The translations under genes were made by a program, and so were the position numbers. The notes under the pieces are model-generated. The model saw only the letters and a program-made list of their open reading frames with translations. It was not told where the DNA came from and ran no database searches. 64,000 nt of DNA from Anaerolineaceae bacterium. GTDB lineage: Bacteria > Chloroflexota > Anaerolineae > Anaerolineales > Anaerolineaceae. Location: contig JAFGLU010000008.1 of NCBI GenBank assembly GCA_016927865.1, positions 37,143 to 101,142 of the forward strand, read 5' to 3'. Positions 16,631-24,682 of the stretch are shown here, piece by piece. How positions within the stretch are numbered: position 1 is the stretch's first letter; the number at the start of each line of letters is the position of its first letter.

Positions 16631-17710
16631 CTACGAGACAGACTGGACCTTGTTTTCCAGCGTCCTGCTCAAGATGTCTTCCTGTTCCTGAGTAGTGGCC
16701 TTGTTCTTGCGGGCTTTGTCCTCAGACTTTCGGGCTTTGGCACGTTCCATGGCCTCGCGCATGGCGATTTCCATGGCGGTCGGCTCGGCTTCGACCTGCG
16801 GCTCGTTGATGTTTGCCAACAACTCGTCCACATTGCCGCCCATATCATCACCACGTCCGCGGCGGTTGGTGACCTTCTTCTTGCGGGCGGGTTTTTCCTT
16901 GCGCTCGGCGGAGGGGTAGAAGTTGCGCGGTTCTTCAACTTCTTCCTTCACTGGTTCAGGCTGCAGGGCTTTGATGCTCAGCTTGATCTGGCGCTTCTTG
17001 CGATTCACGTCGATCACCTGGGCTTCAATCTCGTCGCCTTCATTGACCACATCGGATGGCTGGCGCACGTAGCCGTGGGCCATTTCGCTAATGTGAATGA
17101 GGCCGGGACGTTCCGCGCCAATTTCTACAAACGCGCCGAATTTTTCCAGCCGGACCACTTTGCCCTTGACGGACATGCCGGTTTTGATGTCGCGCCACTC
17201 GAGGTCGAGTGGTTTGAACATGGTCAATTCAACGCGGTCATCTTTGACGCGCTTAACCCACACATCGATCTCTTGACCGATTTGCAGCACATCTTCCACG
17301 CGCTTGATCGCCTCAGGCGATGTAGACAGCAGCTGCGAAATGTGGATGAGGGCGGGTTTTTCCTGCCCAACGTCGACCAAGGCGCCCGCCAGCCCGATCT
17401 TTACGACCTTGCCGGTGAAATGCGTCTTCGTCTTTACCCCACCCTCAGAGCTGTCATCCTGCGCAGCTTCGACAGCGTCCTCCTGCGAGGTTTCGACCTC
17501 TACAGTTTCAGTACTATCTGCCTGGACGGCTTCGATAGCTACCTCCTGTGGGGTTTCGACCTGCGCAGTTTCGACGCTATCTGCCTGCACAGCTTCGACA
17601 GTATCCTCCTGCGGGGTTTCGACCTGCGCAGTTTCGGCGCTATCTGCCTGCACGGCCTCGACAGCATCCTCCTGCGGGGTTTCGATTGTGTTGTTCAAAT
17701 CTGACTCCAT
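16631..17710 (-). CDS. S1 RNA-binding protein with N-terminal acidic tandem repeats
   Basis: 359 residues. Residues 9-92 are four tandem 21-residue acidic repeats (consensus VETPQEDAVEAVQADSxETAQ). Two S1 OB-folds follow: HFTGKVVKIGLAGALVDVGQ..ALIHISQL at about 99-165, and VKGKVVRLEKFGAFVEIG..GLIHISEM at about 185-250. A basic, charged C-terminal tail follows. It is shorter than ribosomal protein S1 and may be a ribosome-associated or RNA-stabilising factor. The start at 17710 is chosen for GGGAGAAG eight bases upstream; an ATG at 17725 has none. It has its own consensus promoter and terminator. Confidence 0.85.
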   Translation of the reverse strand: MESDLNNTIETPQEDAVEAVQADSAETAQVETPQEDTVEAVQADSVETAQVETPQEVAIEAVQADSTETVEVETSQEDAVEAAQDDSSEGGVKTKTHFTGKVVKIGLAGALVDVGQEKPALIHISQLLSTSPEAIKRVEDVLQIGQEIDVWVKRVKDDRVELTMFKPLDLEWRDIKTGMSVKGKVVRLEKFGAFVEIGAERPGLIHISEMAHGYVRQPSDVVNEGDEIEAQVIDVNRKKRQIKLSIKALQPEPVKEEVEEPRNFYPSAERKEKPARKKKVTNRRGRGDDMGGNVDELLANINEPQVEAEPTAMEIAMREAMERAKARKSEDKARKNKATTQEQEDILSRTLENKVQSVS

Positions 17711-17744
17711 TACGACTTCTCCCATATAAGTGTCACGAAAGGTG

Positions 17745-17773
17745 ATTATACCGCTGCCGGGGAGTACTGTCAA
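17745..17773 (-). promoter_or_regulatory. Consensus sigma-A promoter of the S1-domain gene
   Basis: On the minus strand TTGACA (complement of 17768-17773) and TATAAT (complement of 17745-17750) are separated by 17 bases, a perfect consensus. The predicted leader is about 28 bases and contains GGGAGAAG. Confidence 0.85.
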
Positions 17774-17856
17774 TCATGCATCCTTCATGATCTTAAGCAC
17801 CTTTCGGGGGGGATATTCTGGTAAAATCGTAATACCCCAAAGGGTTGGGATTAATT

Positions 17857-17911
17857 CCCGAATTTTAGGTGATTGCGGGTGCGAAGCACCCGCAATCACC
17901 TAAAATTCGGG
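17857..17911. repeat. 26-bp perfect hairpin with GAA loop in the rel leader
   Basis: Arms 17857-17882 and 17886-17911 are exact reverse complements, with the same GGGTGC-GAA-GCACCC tip as the other family members. It lies 55 bases before the Rel-like start codon and downstream of a possible -10 box TAAAAT at about 17822, so it may be transcribed in the leader. Confidence 0.75.
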
Positions 17912-17966
17912 CTTCTTCCACTATCAGATGTGTTTGTTTCATTGAAAAGGCTGTGGGATCAAAACG

Positions 17967-19823
17967 ATGGTTAGAATCGAACCCGTGCATGAACTCCGGC
18001 CCAGAATGGTCGGTGACTATAATCAGGAAAATTTTGTTCCCCGCACCCCGGCAATTGCCGAGGCCTACCGCCTTGGGCAAGAACTCCATGCCGGGCAAAA
18101 ACGCCTGAGTGGGGAGCCGTACTTTGAGACGCATTGCGGTTGGGTGGCCGGCTTTTTGGATGAGCTGGTTGGCAACGAAGCCTGGACGATAGCGGCCCTG
18201 CTCCACGATGCCGTTGAGGACAGCGGGGCCGGGCTGGATCGCATTCGCGCGATCTTCGCCGGGCCGTTGGGTGAGGAAGTGGCCTATATTGTGGACGGGG
18301 TCACCAAGTTGAGCAATCCTCGTGACGGGCGCTCGCGTGAGATGGAAACCCTGCGCAAAATTGCCATGTTCCGCGACCCTGGCGTTTTTCTGGTCAAGCT
18401 GGCCGACAAAACCCACAATCTACTCACCTTGCAGCACATGTCCCCGGCCAAGCGCGTACAAAAGTCCACCGAGGCCATCCGAGCTTATGGTAAACTGGCG
18501 GGCATCCTCAACTGCTACCGCTGGCGCTGCTGGATCGAAGATATTTCCTTCCCCTTTGCTGATCCCGAAAGTTTTGCTTTTGTCAAACAGCGCGTCGATG
18601 CCGATCTGCGTTTGCAATTATCTTTCATCAACCCGATGATGGAGCAGATGGCGAACCTGATGGAAAAGGCCGGCGTGGATGGCAGCGTCAGCATTTTTGC
18701 CAATGGTTATTGGCAGGTGTGGCAAAAGCTGCGCCGCATGGCCCGCTCTCGAAAATCCTCCCTGAGCAACTTCTCCGCGGTGAATGATATGATCAGCTTC
18801 CGCCTGACCACGGCCAGCGAGGACAAAAACCAGTGTTACGCCCTGCTAGGTGTCGTCAACAGCTTTTTTGGGCCTTACCTGGACAACGATCGCTTCGACG
18901 ACTTCATCGCCTATCCGCAGAATGGTTACCGCGCCATTCAAGTCACCGCCTGGCTGCCGGACTACGGAGCCATCGAGGTGGCCATTACCACACCTGAAAT
19001 GGAAGGCGAAAATATGTGGGGTGTGGTTTATGCCATTAAGAACGGTCAGGAGACCAGCCAATACCGCCCGGTAGAAATCCTCACCCCTAGCGGCGGGGCA
19101 CGCTTCTTGCGCGACGGTTCTTCAGTACTAGACGCGGTTGCGTCCATTCAGCAGGAATTCTTGTTGGATAAGATCAGTGCCGTCAAGGTGAATGGCGCTT
19201 TGGCGCGCCTTTCCGATCGCGTTCAACCGGGCGACGTGGTGGAGGTGGTGACCAGCGGCAAACGCTTGACCCCCAGCGAAGAGTGGCTGGCCTATTGCAA
19301 CGAGTCCACTGCCCGGCTGCTGCGCGCGGTGCTGGCGACTGTTGGGCTGCGCAAATCAGCCGATATGGGGCGGCGCATGATTCACCCGGTGTTGAGTGAG
19401 CGCGGCATTCTGGCGCTAGAGGATGTGCGCGCTCTGGAAAACGACCGCCTGGATAATCTGCTGGAGCGCTTGGGCTGTGCCAGCCTGGAAGACCTTTATG
19501 CGGCGCTGGGCGGAGGAACTATTCGCCTGAGTGATGTGGCTGCCACCCTGGACGAAACCGGTATTTCGCGCGCGGTTCTGCAATGGACGACTATTTTGAT
19601 GTACGCCGAGCCGGAAAGCAACAAGCCCGGCACGCTCTCTCGTCTGGCGGGGATCATCTCGCGCCAGGGCGGCAACATCCTGCGCTCGGTCAACGATACT
19701 TTGCCAGACGGCAGCTTTAACCTGCGCCTGGTCGTTTCTCAGTTGGACGAAGCGCATTTGAGCAAGTTGCGGCGGGCTTTCAAAGCCTCGGGCATTCCTT
19801 TCCGTTCGCTTGAAATCGTTTGA
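17967..19823 (+). CDS. rel: RelA/SpoT-type (p)ppGpp hydrolase/synthetase, divergent
   Basis: 618 residues in Rel order: HD hydrolase (about 25-190), synthetase-like domain (230-345), TGS-like (370-430), helical part, ACT (550-618, NKPGTLSRLAGIISRQGGNIL). The HD metal set looks complete: H in ETHCGWVAG, LLHDAVED and ADKTHN. The synthetase region keeps D in NDMISFRL, NGYR and E in IEVAI, but the GRxKHxYS ATP-binding motif reads ANGYWQVWQ and SLH reads AIQ. It may therefore be mainly a hydrolase (inference). Length is below the usual 700-750. The next gene, a phosphoesterase, starts 8 bases after the stop. Confidence 0.85.
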   Translation: MVRIEPVHELRPRMVGDYNQENFVPRTPAIAEAYRLGQELHAGQKRLSGEPYFETHCGWVAGFLDELVGNEAWTIAALLHDAVEDSGAGLDRIRAIFAGPLGEEVAYIVDGVTKLSNPRDGRSREMETLRKIAMFRDPGVFLVKLADKTHNLLTLQHMSPAKRVQKSTEAIRAYGKLAGILNCYRWRCWIEDISFPFADPESFAFVKQRVDADLRLQLSFINPMMEQMANLMEKAGVDGSVSIFANGYWQVWQKLRRMARSRKSSLSNFSAVNDMISFRLTTASEDKNQCYALLGVVNSFFGPYLDNDRFDDFIAYPQNGYRAIQVTAWLPDYGAIEVAITTPEMEGENMWGVVYAIKNGQETSQYRPVEILTPSGGARFLRDGSSVLDAVASIQQEFLLDKISAVKVNGALARLSDRVQPGDVVEVVTSGKRLTPSEEWLAYCNESTARLLRAVLATVGLRKSADMGRRMIHPVLSERGILALEDVRALENDRLDNLLERLGCASLEDLYAALGGGTIRLSDVAATLDETGISRAVLQWTTILMYAEPESNKPGTLSRLAGIISRQGGNILRSVNDTLPDGSFNLRLVVSQLDEAHLSKLRRAFKASGIPFRSLEIV

Positions 19824-19830
19824 GGCTCGC

Positions 19831-20322
19831 ATGCAGTTGGGAATCATTTCAGACACGCACAACAACCTCACCACTCTGGAGTTCGCCCTGGCGTTTCTGC
19901 GCTTGCGTGGTGTAGACACCATCGTTCACTGTGGCGACATGACCACGCCCGAAACGGCTTCGGCGCTGGGCGGTTTTCAGGTGATTCATGTGCTGGGCAA
20001 TGGTGATTACCTCTCGGGCGAAATTCGCCAGGCGCTGCTGTATCAGAACCCCAACAACTTTAGCGGCGAGGTGTTCACAGGCTCGGTGGGAGGGGTGAAA
20101 ATTGCCGCGACTCACGGGCATGTGCCCAAGAAGGTGCAGGAGTTGGTTGAATCGGGTGAGTATGCGTTTGTGTTTTGCGGACACACTCACCGCCATAAGG
20201 ACGAGCAGGTGGGGTGGACGCGGGTGATTAACCCCGGCGCGTTGGGCGGGCTGCGCTCTGAGAATCATTCCTTTTACGTACTGGATTTGGAGACCGGCGA
20301 AGGCTTGTTCTTGCCTGCTTAA
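19831..20322 (+). CDS. YfcE/MJ0936-type metallophosphoesterase
   Basis: 163-residue phosphodiesterase-fold protein. Calcineurin-like metal motifs are all visible: GIISDTHNN, VHCGDMTT, VLGNGDY, ATHGHVP and FCGHTHRHK. Family members hydrolyse model phosphodiesters such as bis-pNPP or cyclic nucleotides; the true substrate is unknown. ATG 19831 follows the Rel stop by 7 bases, so the two are probably one transcript, which suggests (but does not show) a nucleotide-related role. Its end overlaps that of the convergent paralogue at 20319 by 4 bases. Confidence 0.88.
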   Translation: MQLGIISDTHNNLTTLEFALAFLRLRGVDTIVHCGDMTTPETASALGGFQVIHVLGNGDYLSGEIRQALLYQNPNNFSGEVFTGSVGGVKIAATHGHVPKKVQELVESGEYAFVFCGHTHRHKDEQVGWTRVINPGALGGLRSENHSFYVLDLETGEGLFLPA

Positions 20323-20930
20323 GGGCGAGCTTTCCAGGCGCCTTTGACCACTTTAGCCCCTTCGAGGGGGAGAATTTCGGCTTCCACGCGCCCGCCGGGG
20401 TAAAAGCGCAGCAGGCCGTAAGTTGGTCGGGCATCTTCAGGGCGGAAACTGAAGCTGGCGGAGCCGGGGTTGAAATAGAGCACGCCATTTTCCCAGCGGT
20501 TTTCTGCGCTGTGGGTGTGCCCGTAGACAATGACTCGCGCACCGGGACAAGAGCGTTCCAGCAGCCGGCGGTAGCGCTCAAAGCGGTAGCCGAGGAGGAC
20601 ATATTCGAATTTGTCCCACCAGTAGGTGAACCAGGTGCCGTGCCCGTGAGCCAGCCCCACTGTCACCCCTGCGACTTCGAATTGCACGGTTTTGGGCAAC
20701 TCCAGACGGTAGAGCCAGTCGCGGTTGCCCTGCACCGCGGTGACCGGCGCCACCTGGGCCAGTTCATCCAGCACCCAGCGGGTGGAGATATCACCGGCGT
20801 GCAGGATACGCTCCACGCCTGCCGCGCGCAGCCTGGGAATCAAGGCCGGGTGCAGGTTGCTCACCCGGTCGGGGATGTGCGTGTCGGTGACTACGCCGAG
20901 CGTGGCGATGGGAGCGGCAGACGGACCCAT
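20319..20930 (-). CDS. YfcE-type metallophosphoesterase, second copy
   Basis: 203-residue calcineurin-like phosphoesterase with motifs GVVTDTHIPD, LHAGDIST, VQGNRDW, LAHGHGTW and VYGHTHSAE, then NPGSASF. It is about 40 residues longer than the gene converging on it, with an insertion TYWWDKFEYVLLGYRFERYRR between the fourth and fifth motifs. It belongs with the HAD hydrolase on the same strand (3-base gap). The two phosphoesterases are distant paralogues, not a recent duplication. Confidence 0.88.
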   Translation of the reverse strand: MGPSAAPIATLGVVTDTHIPDRVSNLHPALIPRLRAAGVERILHAGDISTRWVLDELAQVAPVTAVQGNRDWLYRLELPKTVQFEVAGVTVGLAHGHGTWFTYWWDKFEYVLLGYRFERYRRLLERSCPGARVIVYGHTHSAENRWENGVLYFNPGSASFSFRPEDARPTYGLLRFYPGGRVEAEILPLEGAKVVKGAWKARP

Positions 20931-20933
20931 CTG

Positions 20934-21557
20934 TTAATCCAACAGGTCTTGCAATTCTGCCAGGGCCTGCTCGCGGTTCTTGAAATGAACGGCTTGCCAG
21001 CCTGCCCGCTTGGCGCCTTCTATGTTGTGCGGAAAATCATCCACGAAGACAATTTGCTCGCCAGGCAGCCTGAGCAGAGCGGCCGTGTGGGCGAAGATGC
21101 GAGCATCGGGCTTGCGCACTCCGGCTGCCGCGGAACTGACCACTACATCAAAACTGGATTCAACGTAGTCGCGATCCAGGCCGTAGCGCTCGGAAAACAT
21201 GGGCAGCACATTTTTGGGCCAGGCGTTGCTGAGAAGGCCGGTTTTGTAATGCGGGCGGAAGGAGCGCAAGCAGTCGAACAGTTCACGGTCCAGTCGGTCG
21301 CCGGCCCAAAATTGGGTCTCAAATTCCAGGATTTCGACGGGCGACAGGTTGAGCGTCTGGCGGACGTGTTCCCACACGTCGACGGGCTCGGCACGACCCT
21401 CTTCAGCGGCCACGCTGATGGGGCTGCCCCACACCAGTTGGTCGATTCCGGCATAATCGAGGCCGAAGCGGGCGCCCAGAGCGGCGCGTAGGGTGCGATC
21501 TTCGGTGCGCAGGAGGACGCCGCCGATGTCAAAGATGATTGCTTGAATGGATTTCAT
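20934..21557 (-). CDS. HAD-superfamily subfamily IA hydrolase
   Basis: 207-residue haloacid-dehalogenase-like phosphatase. Motif I is FDIGGVLL, with Gly where many HADs have the second Asp (DxG rather than DxD). The other motifs are II GLLSNAWP, III lysine GVRKPDARIF and IV FVDDFPHNIEGA. A helical cap lies between I and II. The missing second Asp of motif I is common in the YihX/epoxide-hydrolase-like branch, so the reaction may not be simple phosphate hydrolysis. It is probably co-transcribed with the downstream phosphoesterase. Confidence 0.85.
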   Translation of the reverse strand: MKSIQAIIFDIGGVLLRTEDRTLRAALGARFGLDYAGIDQLVWGSPISVAAEEGRAEPVDVWEHVRQTLNLSPVEILEFETQFWAGDRLDRELFDCLRSFRPHYKTGLLSNAWPKNVLPMFSERYGLDRDYVESSFDVVVSSAAAGVRKPDARIFAHTAALLRLPGEQIVFVDDFPHNIEGAKRAGWQAVHFKNREQALAELQDLLD

Positions 21558-21597
21558 GGGGGTAAGTATATCAGAAGCAAAAGCCCGTGAGAGAAAT

Positions 21598-21722
21598 GTG
21601 GCGGGATTGAAGAAACGCGGGACTAAAGTCCCTGCTCAGATCATGGAAACCCTGGCGGGTTGAGGAGGATGAGTCCCGTAGGGACTTTGAGGTTCTGAGG
21701 AGGGGTTTCAACCCCGACGTAA
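21598..21722. repeat. GGGACTAAAGTCCC / GGTTTCAACCCC dispersed repeat
   Basis: A set of short palindromic segments (GGGACTAAAGTCCCTGCTCA, CCCTGGCGGGTTGA, GTCCCGTAGGGAC, GGGGTTTCAACCCC) spans this gap. It resembles 2550-2650. No reading frame is present. Confidence 0.55.
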
Positions 21723-21746
21723 TGAACCTACGTAGGATTGGAGCGG

Positions 21747-21752
21747 TATAAT
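21747..21752 (+). promoter_or_regulatory. -10 box directing a probable leaderless transcript
   Basis: TATAAT ends 8 bases before ATG 21760 and no ribosome-binding site lies between, so translation probably starts at the 5' end of the transcript. Confidence 0.45.
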
Positions 21753-21759
21753 CCCATCT

Positions 21760-22773
21760 ATGACAACTGCTTTCCCGCTGGGCAAACTGCCCCCTGCTTT
21801 TCTGGCCAACCTGCTGGCACAGGCCCCGCAGCTTGACCCGCGCATTCTGCTCGGCCCCGGCGCTGGGCTGGACTGCGCCGTGATCGACCTGGGCGAGCGC
21901 CTGCTGGTGCTTAAATCCGACCCGATCACCTTTGCCATCGACCAGATCGGCTGGTACGCCGTGCAGATCAATGCCAATGACATTGCCACCAGCGGGGCAG
22001 AACCGCGTTGGATGATGGTGACGCTTCTCCTGCCGGAAGGCAAGACCACCCCCGGCCTGGTCGAAGATATCTTCGATCAGGTTTACCGCGCGGCGGCGGA
22101 GTTGGGCATCTCGGTCATCGGTGGGCATTCTGAGGTGACATACGGCCTGGACCGCCCTATCCTCAGTGCGACGCTGATCGGCGAGACAACCCGCGAGCGG
22201 CTGGTCACCCCGCGCGGAGCGCAGCCTGGAGACCGTTTGCTGCTGACCAAGGGCGTGCCGGTGGAGGGCACGGCCATCCTGGCACGCGAGTTTCCGGCGC
22301 GACTGGAGCAGGCGCTGACCGCCGCCGAGTTGGAAGAGGCCCGCAGCTATCTGACCCATCCCGGGATTTCCGTGACCCGCGATGCGGCTCTGGCCCAGGC
22401 GGCGGGCAAGGTGACGGCCATGCACGACCCCACCGAGGGCGGGTTGGCGGGCGCGCTGTGGGAGCTGGCGGACGCCTCGGGACGGCGGCTGGTGATGGAC
22501 CCGGCGCGCGTGCCCGTGCCCGAACTGGCGGCCAAAATTTGCCGCTGCCTGGGCCTGGACCCGCTGGCGACGATCGCCTCTGGAGCCCTGCTGCTGGCGG
22601 CTGCGGCTCAGCACGCTGCTGCCATTCAAGCGGCGCTCGAGTCATCTGGCATTCCATGCGCCGATATTGGGCGAGTAGAAGCCGGAGAAGCGGGGGTGTG
22701 GAATGAAAAAACGGGCAAGCCCTTAGATCGGCCTGCCCGTGATGAAATCGCGCGCCTGTTTGAGATGTCTTAG
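21760..22773 (+). CDS. AIR-synthase-related (PurM/HypE/SelD-fold) protein
   Basis: 337 residues with the PurM-like ATP-binding fold used by PurM, PurL, SelD, ThiL and HypE. Visible elements: SDPITFAIDQIGWYAVQINANDIATSGAEP (ATP/metal strand-helix), VIGGHSEVT, GDRLLLTKGVPVEGTAIL and MHDPTEGGLAGALWELA. HypE normally ends in PRIC for carbamoyl transfer; this protein ends in RLFEMS, so it is not HypE proper, and no other hyp genes are near. The substrate is unknown. The first ATG, 8 bases after the -10 box, is used. Confidence 0.82.
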   Translation: MTTAFPLGKLPPAFLANLLAQAPQLDPRILLGPGAGLDCAVIDLGERLLVLKSDPITFAIDQIGWYAVQINANDIATSGAEPRWMMVTLLLPEGKTTPGLVEDIFDQVYRAAAELGISVIGGHSEVTYGLDRPILSATLIGETTRERLVTPRGAQPGDRLLLTKGVPVEGTAILAREFPARLEQALTAAELEEARSYLTHPGISVTRDAALAQAAGKVTAMHDPTEGGLAGALWELADASGRRLVMDPARVPVPELAAKICRCLGLDPLATIASGALLLAAAAQHAAAIQAALESSGIPCADIGRVEAGEAGVWNEKTGKPLDRPARDEIARLFEMS

Positions 22774-22826
22774 AATCCACCTCAAACTCGCTTCCCCCTC
22801 CGAATTTTCTGGTCGATTCTTAGAAT

Positions 22827-23222
22827 TTAGTCGTCGTTCCGGCGGCGGCTTTTGCGGTCGGCGCCAAAGATCATGCTCAACACGAAGCTGACCACGCTGA
22901 CGATGAGCGCGCCGAGGAAGGCGGGCAAGAAGCCGTCTACGGTGAAGCCAACGCCGAAGTTGCTGCCAATGATGCCCGCCAGGTAGAACATCAACGTGTT
23001 CACCAGCAGGGTGCCCAGACCCAAGGTGAGGATGATGACCGGGCAGCCCACCACCATGGCCACGGGGCGGATGAGGGCGTTGACCAGGCCGAAAATTACG
23101 GCCAGCCAAAGAAGGGACAGCCAACTACCGTCCTGGACGTTAAGTCCGTTGCCGCCCAGCAGGAAAAAGGCCGCGTACAAGGCAGCCATATTGATTAAAA
23201 TGCGCAGAATCAGTTTGCTCAT
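22827..23222 (-). CDS. Phage-holin-family / YvlD-like four-TM membrane protein
   Basis: 131-residue integral membrane protein with four hydrophobic segments and the conserved core WLAVIFGLVNALIRPV, typical of the YvlD/DUF360 (mycobacterial holin superfamily IV) proteins. It ends in a basic, Arg-rich tail. These are chromosomal membrane proteins of unknown role, sometimes stress-linked, despite the holin name. The start at 23222 is supported by AAGGAGAAACC; an upstream in-frame ATG lacks a ribosome-binding site. Confidence 0.82.
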   Translation of the reverse strand: MSKLILRILINMAALYAAFFLLGGNGLNVQDGSWLSLLWLAVIFGLVNALIRPVAMVVGCPVIILTLGLGTLLVNTLMFYLAGIIGSNFGVGFTVDGFLPAFLGALIVSVVSFVLSMIFGADRKSRRRNDD

Positions 23223-23336
23223 GGTTTCTCCTTGACAACTTGTTGGTGGGCCGTTGGTCAACAGCGACCCATCCGTGATTTTCTTACTACACTATACGAC
23301 AAATCATACCAAAAGTTGCGCAGAGTGTAAAAGAAA

Positions 23337-23389
23337 TCTTAATTTGAGATACGCGGGGTGCGAAGCACCCCGCGTATCTCAAATTAAGA
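23337..23389. repeat. 25-bp perfect hairpin with GAA loop
   Basis: Arms 23337-23361 and 23365-23389 are exact reverse complements with the GGGGTGC-GAA-GCACCCC tip. It lies 34 bases past the end of the minus-strand GNAT gene at 23423, where it could end transcription, and upstream of the holin-family gene. Confidence 0.75.
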
Positions 23390-23422
23390 GGTTTCCCCCA
23401 CCCGCTAAGACGTTCGGCGATC

Positions 23423-24406
23423 TTAAAAAACGTTCTCGGGCATGGGATGTTCCATCCATACCAGGGTGTTGAGGACGTGGAAACCAGCCTCGCGGAAGTT
23501 GTCTTCGGCGCGCCCGGCGGGAAAGTTGATGCTGGTGGGGCGGTGGCGGTGATACAGCGAATGGCGCACCTGGGGCAGCAGGTACTTGAGAGCGTAGCGT
23601 TCGTACTGGTCTGAGGTAGCGATCCACACGTGGTCGGCATAGGAGGCGGAAGGCTCCCAGGAGGCAAAGCCCAGCGGCTGACCGGTTTGCGGCTGGCGCA
23701 GCACCCAATGGTTTTGCTCGTCGCCGTTCAGCCAACGCAACGCGCTGTACCACCAGTGCGGGTTGAAGTGGCGCAGGTCAAAGGACAGGTTCCAGGAGAC
23801 CTCTGGAGGGTATAGCTCTTGCAACCAACGCTCTTGCCAGGCCCAATCGCCCCGGCGGCGCGGCGAGATGAGCGGGTGGGTGTCCACCATCATGCCCGAA
23901 TCGCCGTTGCCCACCCAGGTGGTGCGCCGGGAGCGTTCTACGAAGCCGGTTTCCAGGTACAACTGGTAGGCGGCGGGGTTGTCGCTGCGCACTTGCAGCC
24001 AGGCGGCAGTGGCTCCGTGCGAACGGATATGTTCCAGGGCGCGCAGGGTGAGTTGGCGGGCAATCCCGCGGCGTCGGAAATCGGGATGCACAGCCACGTT
24101 CGCAATTAAATAGATCCATTTCCCGCCGCGGTAGATGGGGATGAGACTGATGTTGCCGATGAGGCGGCGGTCCTCTTCCCACACGTATCCATGCAACGGG
24201 GTCGAGATACGCTCAGAGGGCCCGGTCATCCAGCGTAAGATCGATGGGTCGGCAGCGGATTTGCGGATGTGGCGCAAATAGTCGCGCCCGTCCGGGTCCA
24301 GCGTGCCGGCAAAGCACGATTCGATCAGGTCGGCGACTGGGAACAGGTCCTTGAGTACGTTCAGGGGGCGTATGTGAGCTGCTTGGACGGGGACATCGTA
24401 TCTCAC
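23423..24406 (-). CDS. GNAT N-acetyltransferase, two-domain
   Basis: 327 residues. The first GNAT domain (about 15-175) has the acetyl-CoA loop VAVHPDFRRRGIARQLTLRAL and the end motif DNPAAYQLYLETGFVERSR. A second, less conserved domain (about 210-325) lacks the R/QxxGxG/A loop. The start is placed at GTG 24406 because a TACAAT -10 box sits 6 bases upstream, giving a leaderless transcript; the open frame extends 24 codons further but into the promoter. The substrate is unknown. Confidence 0.78.
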   Translation of the reverse strand: MRYDVPVQAAHIRPLNVLKDLFPVADLIESCFAGTLDPDGRDYLRHIRKSAADPSILRWMTGPSERISTPLHGYVWEEDRRLIGNISLIPIYRGGKWIYLIANVAVHPDFRRRGIARQLTLRALEHIRSHGATAAWLQVRSDNPAAYQLYLETGFVERSRRTTWVGNGDSGMMVDTHPLISPRRRGDWAWQERWLQELYPPEVSWNLSFDLRHFNPHWWYSALRWLNGDEQNHWVLRQPQTGQPLGFASWEPSASYADHVWIATSDQYERYALKYLLPQVRHSLYHRHRPTSINFPAGRAEDNFREAGFHVLNTLVWMEHPMPENVF

Positions 24407-24411
24407 AGTTG

Positions 24412-24417
24412 AATTGT
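24412..24417 (-). promoter_or_regulatory. -10 box of the GNAT gene (leaderless)
   Basis: The minus strand reads TACAAT here, ending 6 bases before the GTG start at 24406. Confidence 0.4.
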
Positions 24418-24476
24418 ACCCGAGTTGTTTTTTCTGAGAGTAGATTTTAAGACAGGTACTTTTCTTGTAACTAATC

Positions 24477-24566
24477 AAGAGGCCTGAATTTAAGGTGTGT
24501 ATGGGGTGCGAAGCACCCCATACACACCTTAAATTCAGGGACTTCTCCCACCCTCTGAGCAGTCAC
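24477..24566. repeat. Nested palindrome, GTAACTACTC family, 27-bp perfect hairpin
   Basis: The inner arms 24483-24509 and 24513-24539 are exact reverse complements, loop GAA. The outer arms begin GTAACTAATC and end CTGAGCAGTCAC. It sits between the divergent GNAT and clpC promoters. Confidence 0.8.
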
Positions 24567-24619
24567 CTTTTCTTATAACCTTCTTATAGAATATTGGTTC
24601 TTTTCTGGGTGGCTGATGC

Positions 24620-24625
24620 TATAAT
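24620..24625 (+). promoter_or_regulatory. clpC -10 box
   Basis: TATAAT lies 57 bases before the preferred ClpC start. A -35 candidate TTCTTT is at 24598-24603 (16-base spacer). No CIRCE or CtsR-like operator was recognised. Confidence 0.5.
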
Positions 24626-24682
24626 GACAAGAGCAGGATGGCAACAATTACTGAAGAACATTCTGCAAGAGGACAGAACCCT

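Noticed and set aside
16589..17704. 371-codon open frame with LLRGFDLRSF-type repeats
   Set aside because: It is the antisense of the S1-domain gene; its repeats only mirror the 63-bp repeats of that gene, which has its own promoter, start and terminator on the other strand.
20934..21557. HAD gene as phosphoserine phosphatase
   Set aside because: Motif I lacks the second Asp (DIG), which argues against a standard phosphatase assignment.
21760..22773. HypE hydrogenase maturation protein
   Set aside because: The C-terminal Cys tail is missing and no hydrogenase or hyp genes are nearby.
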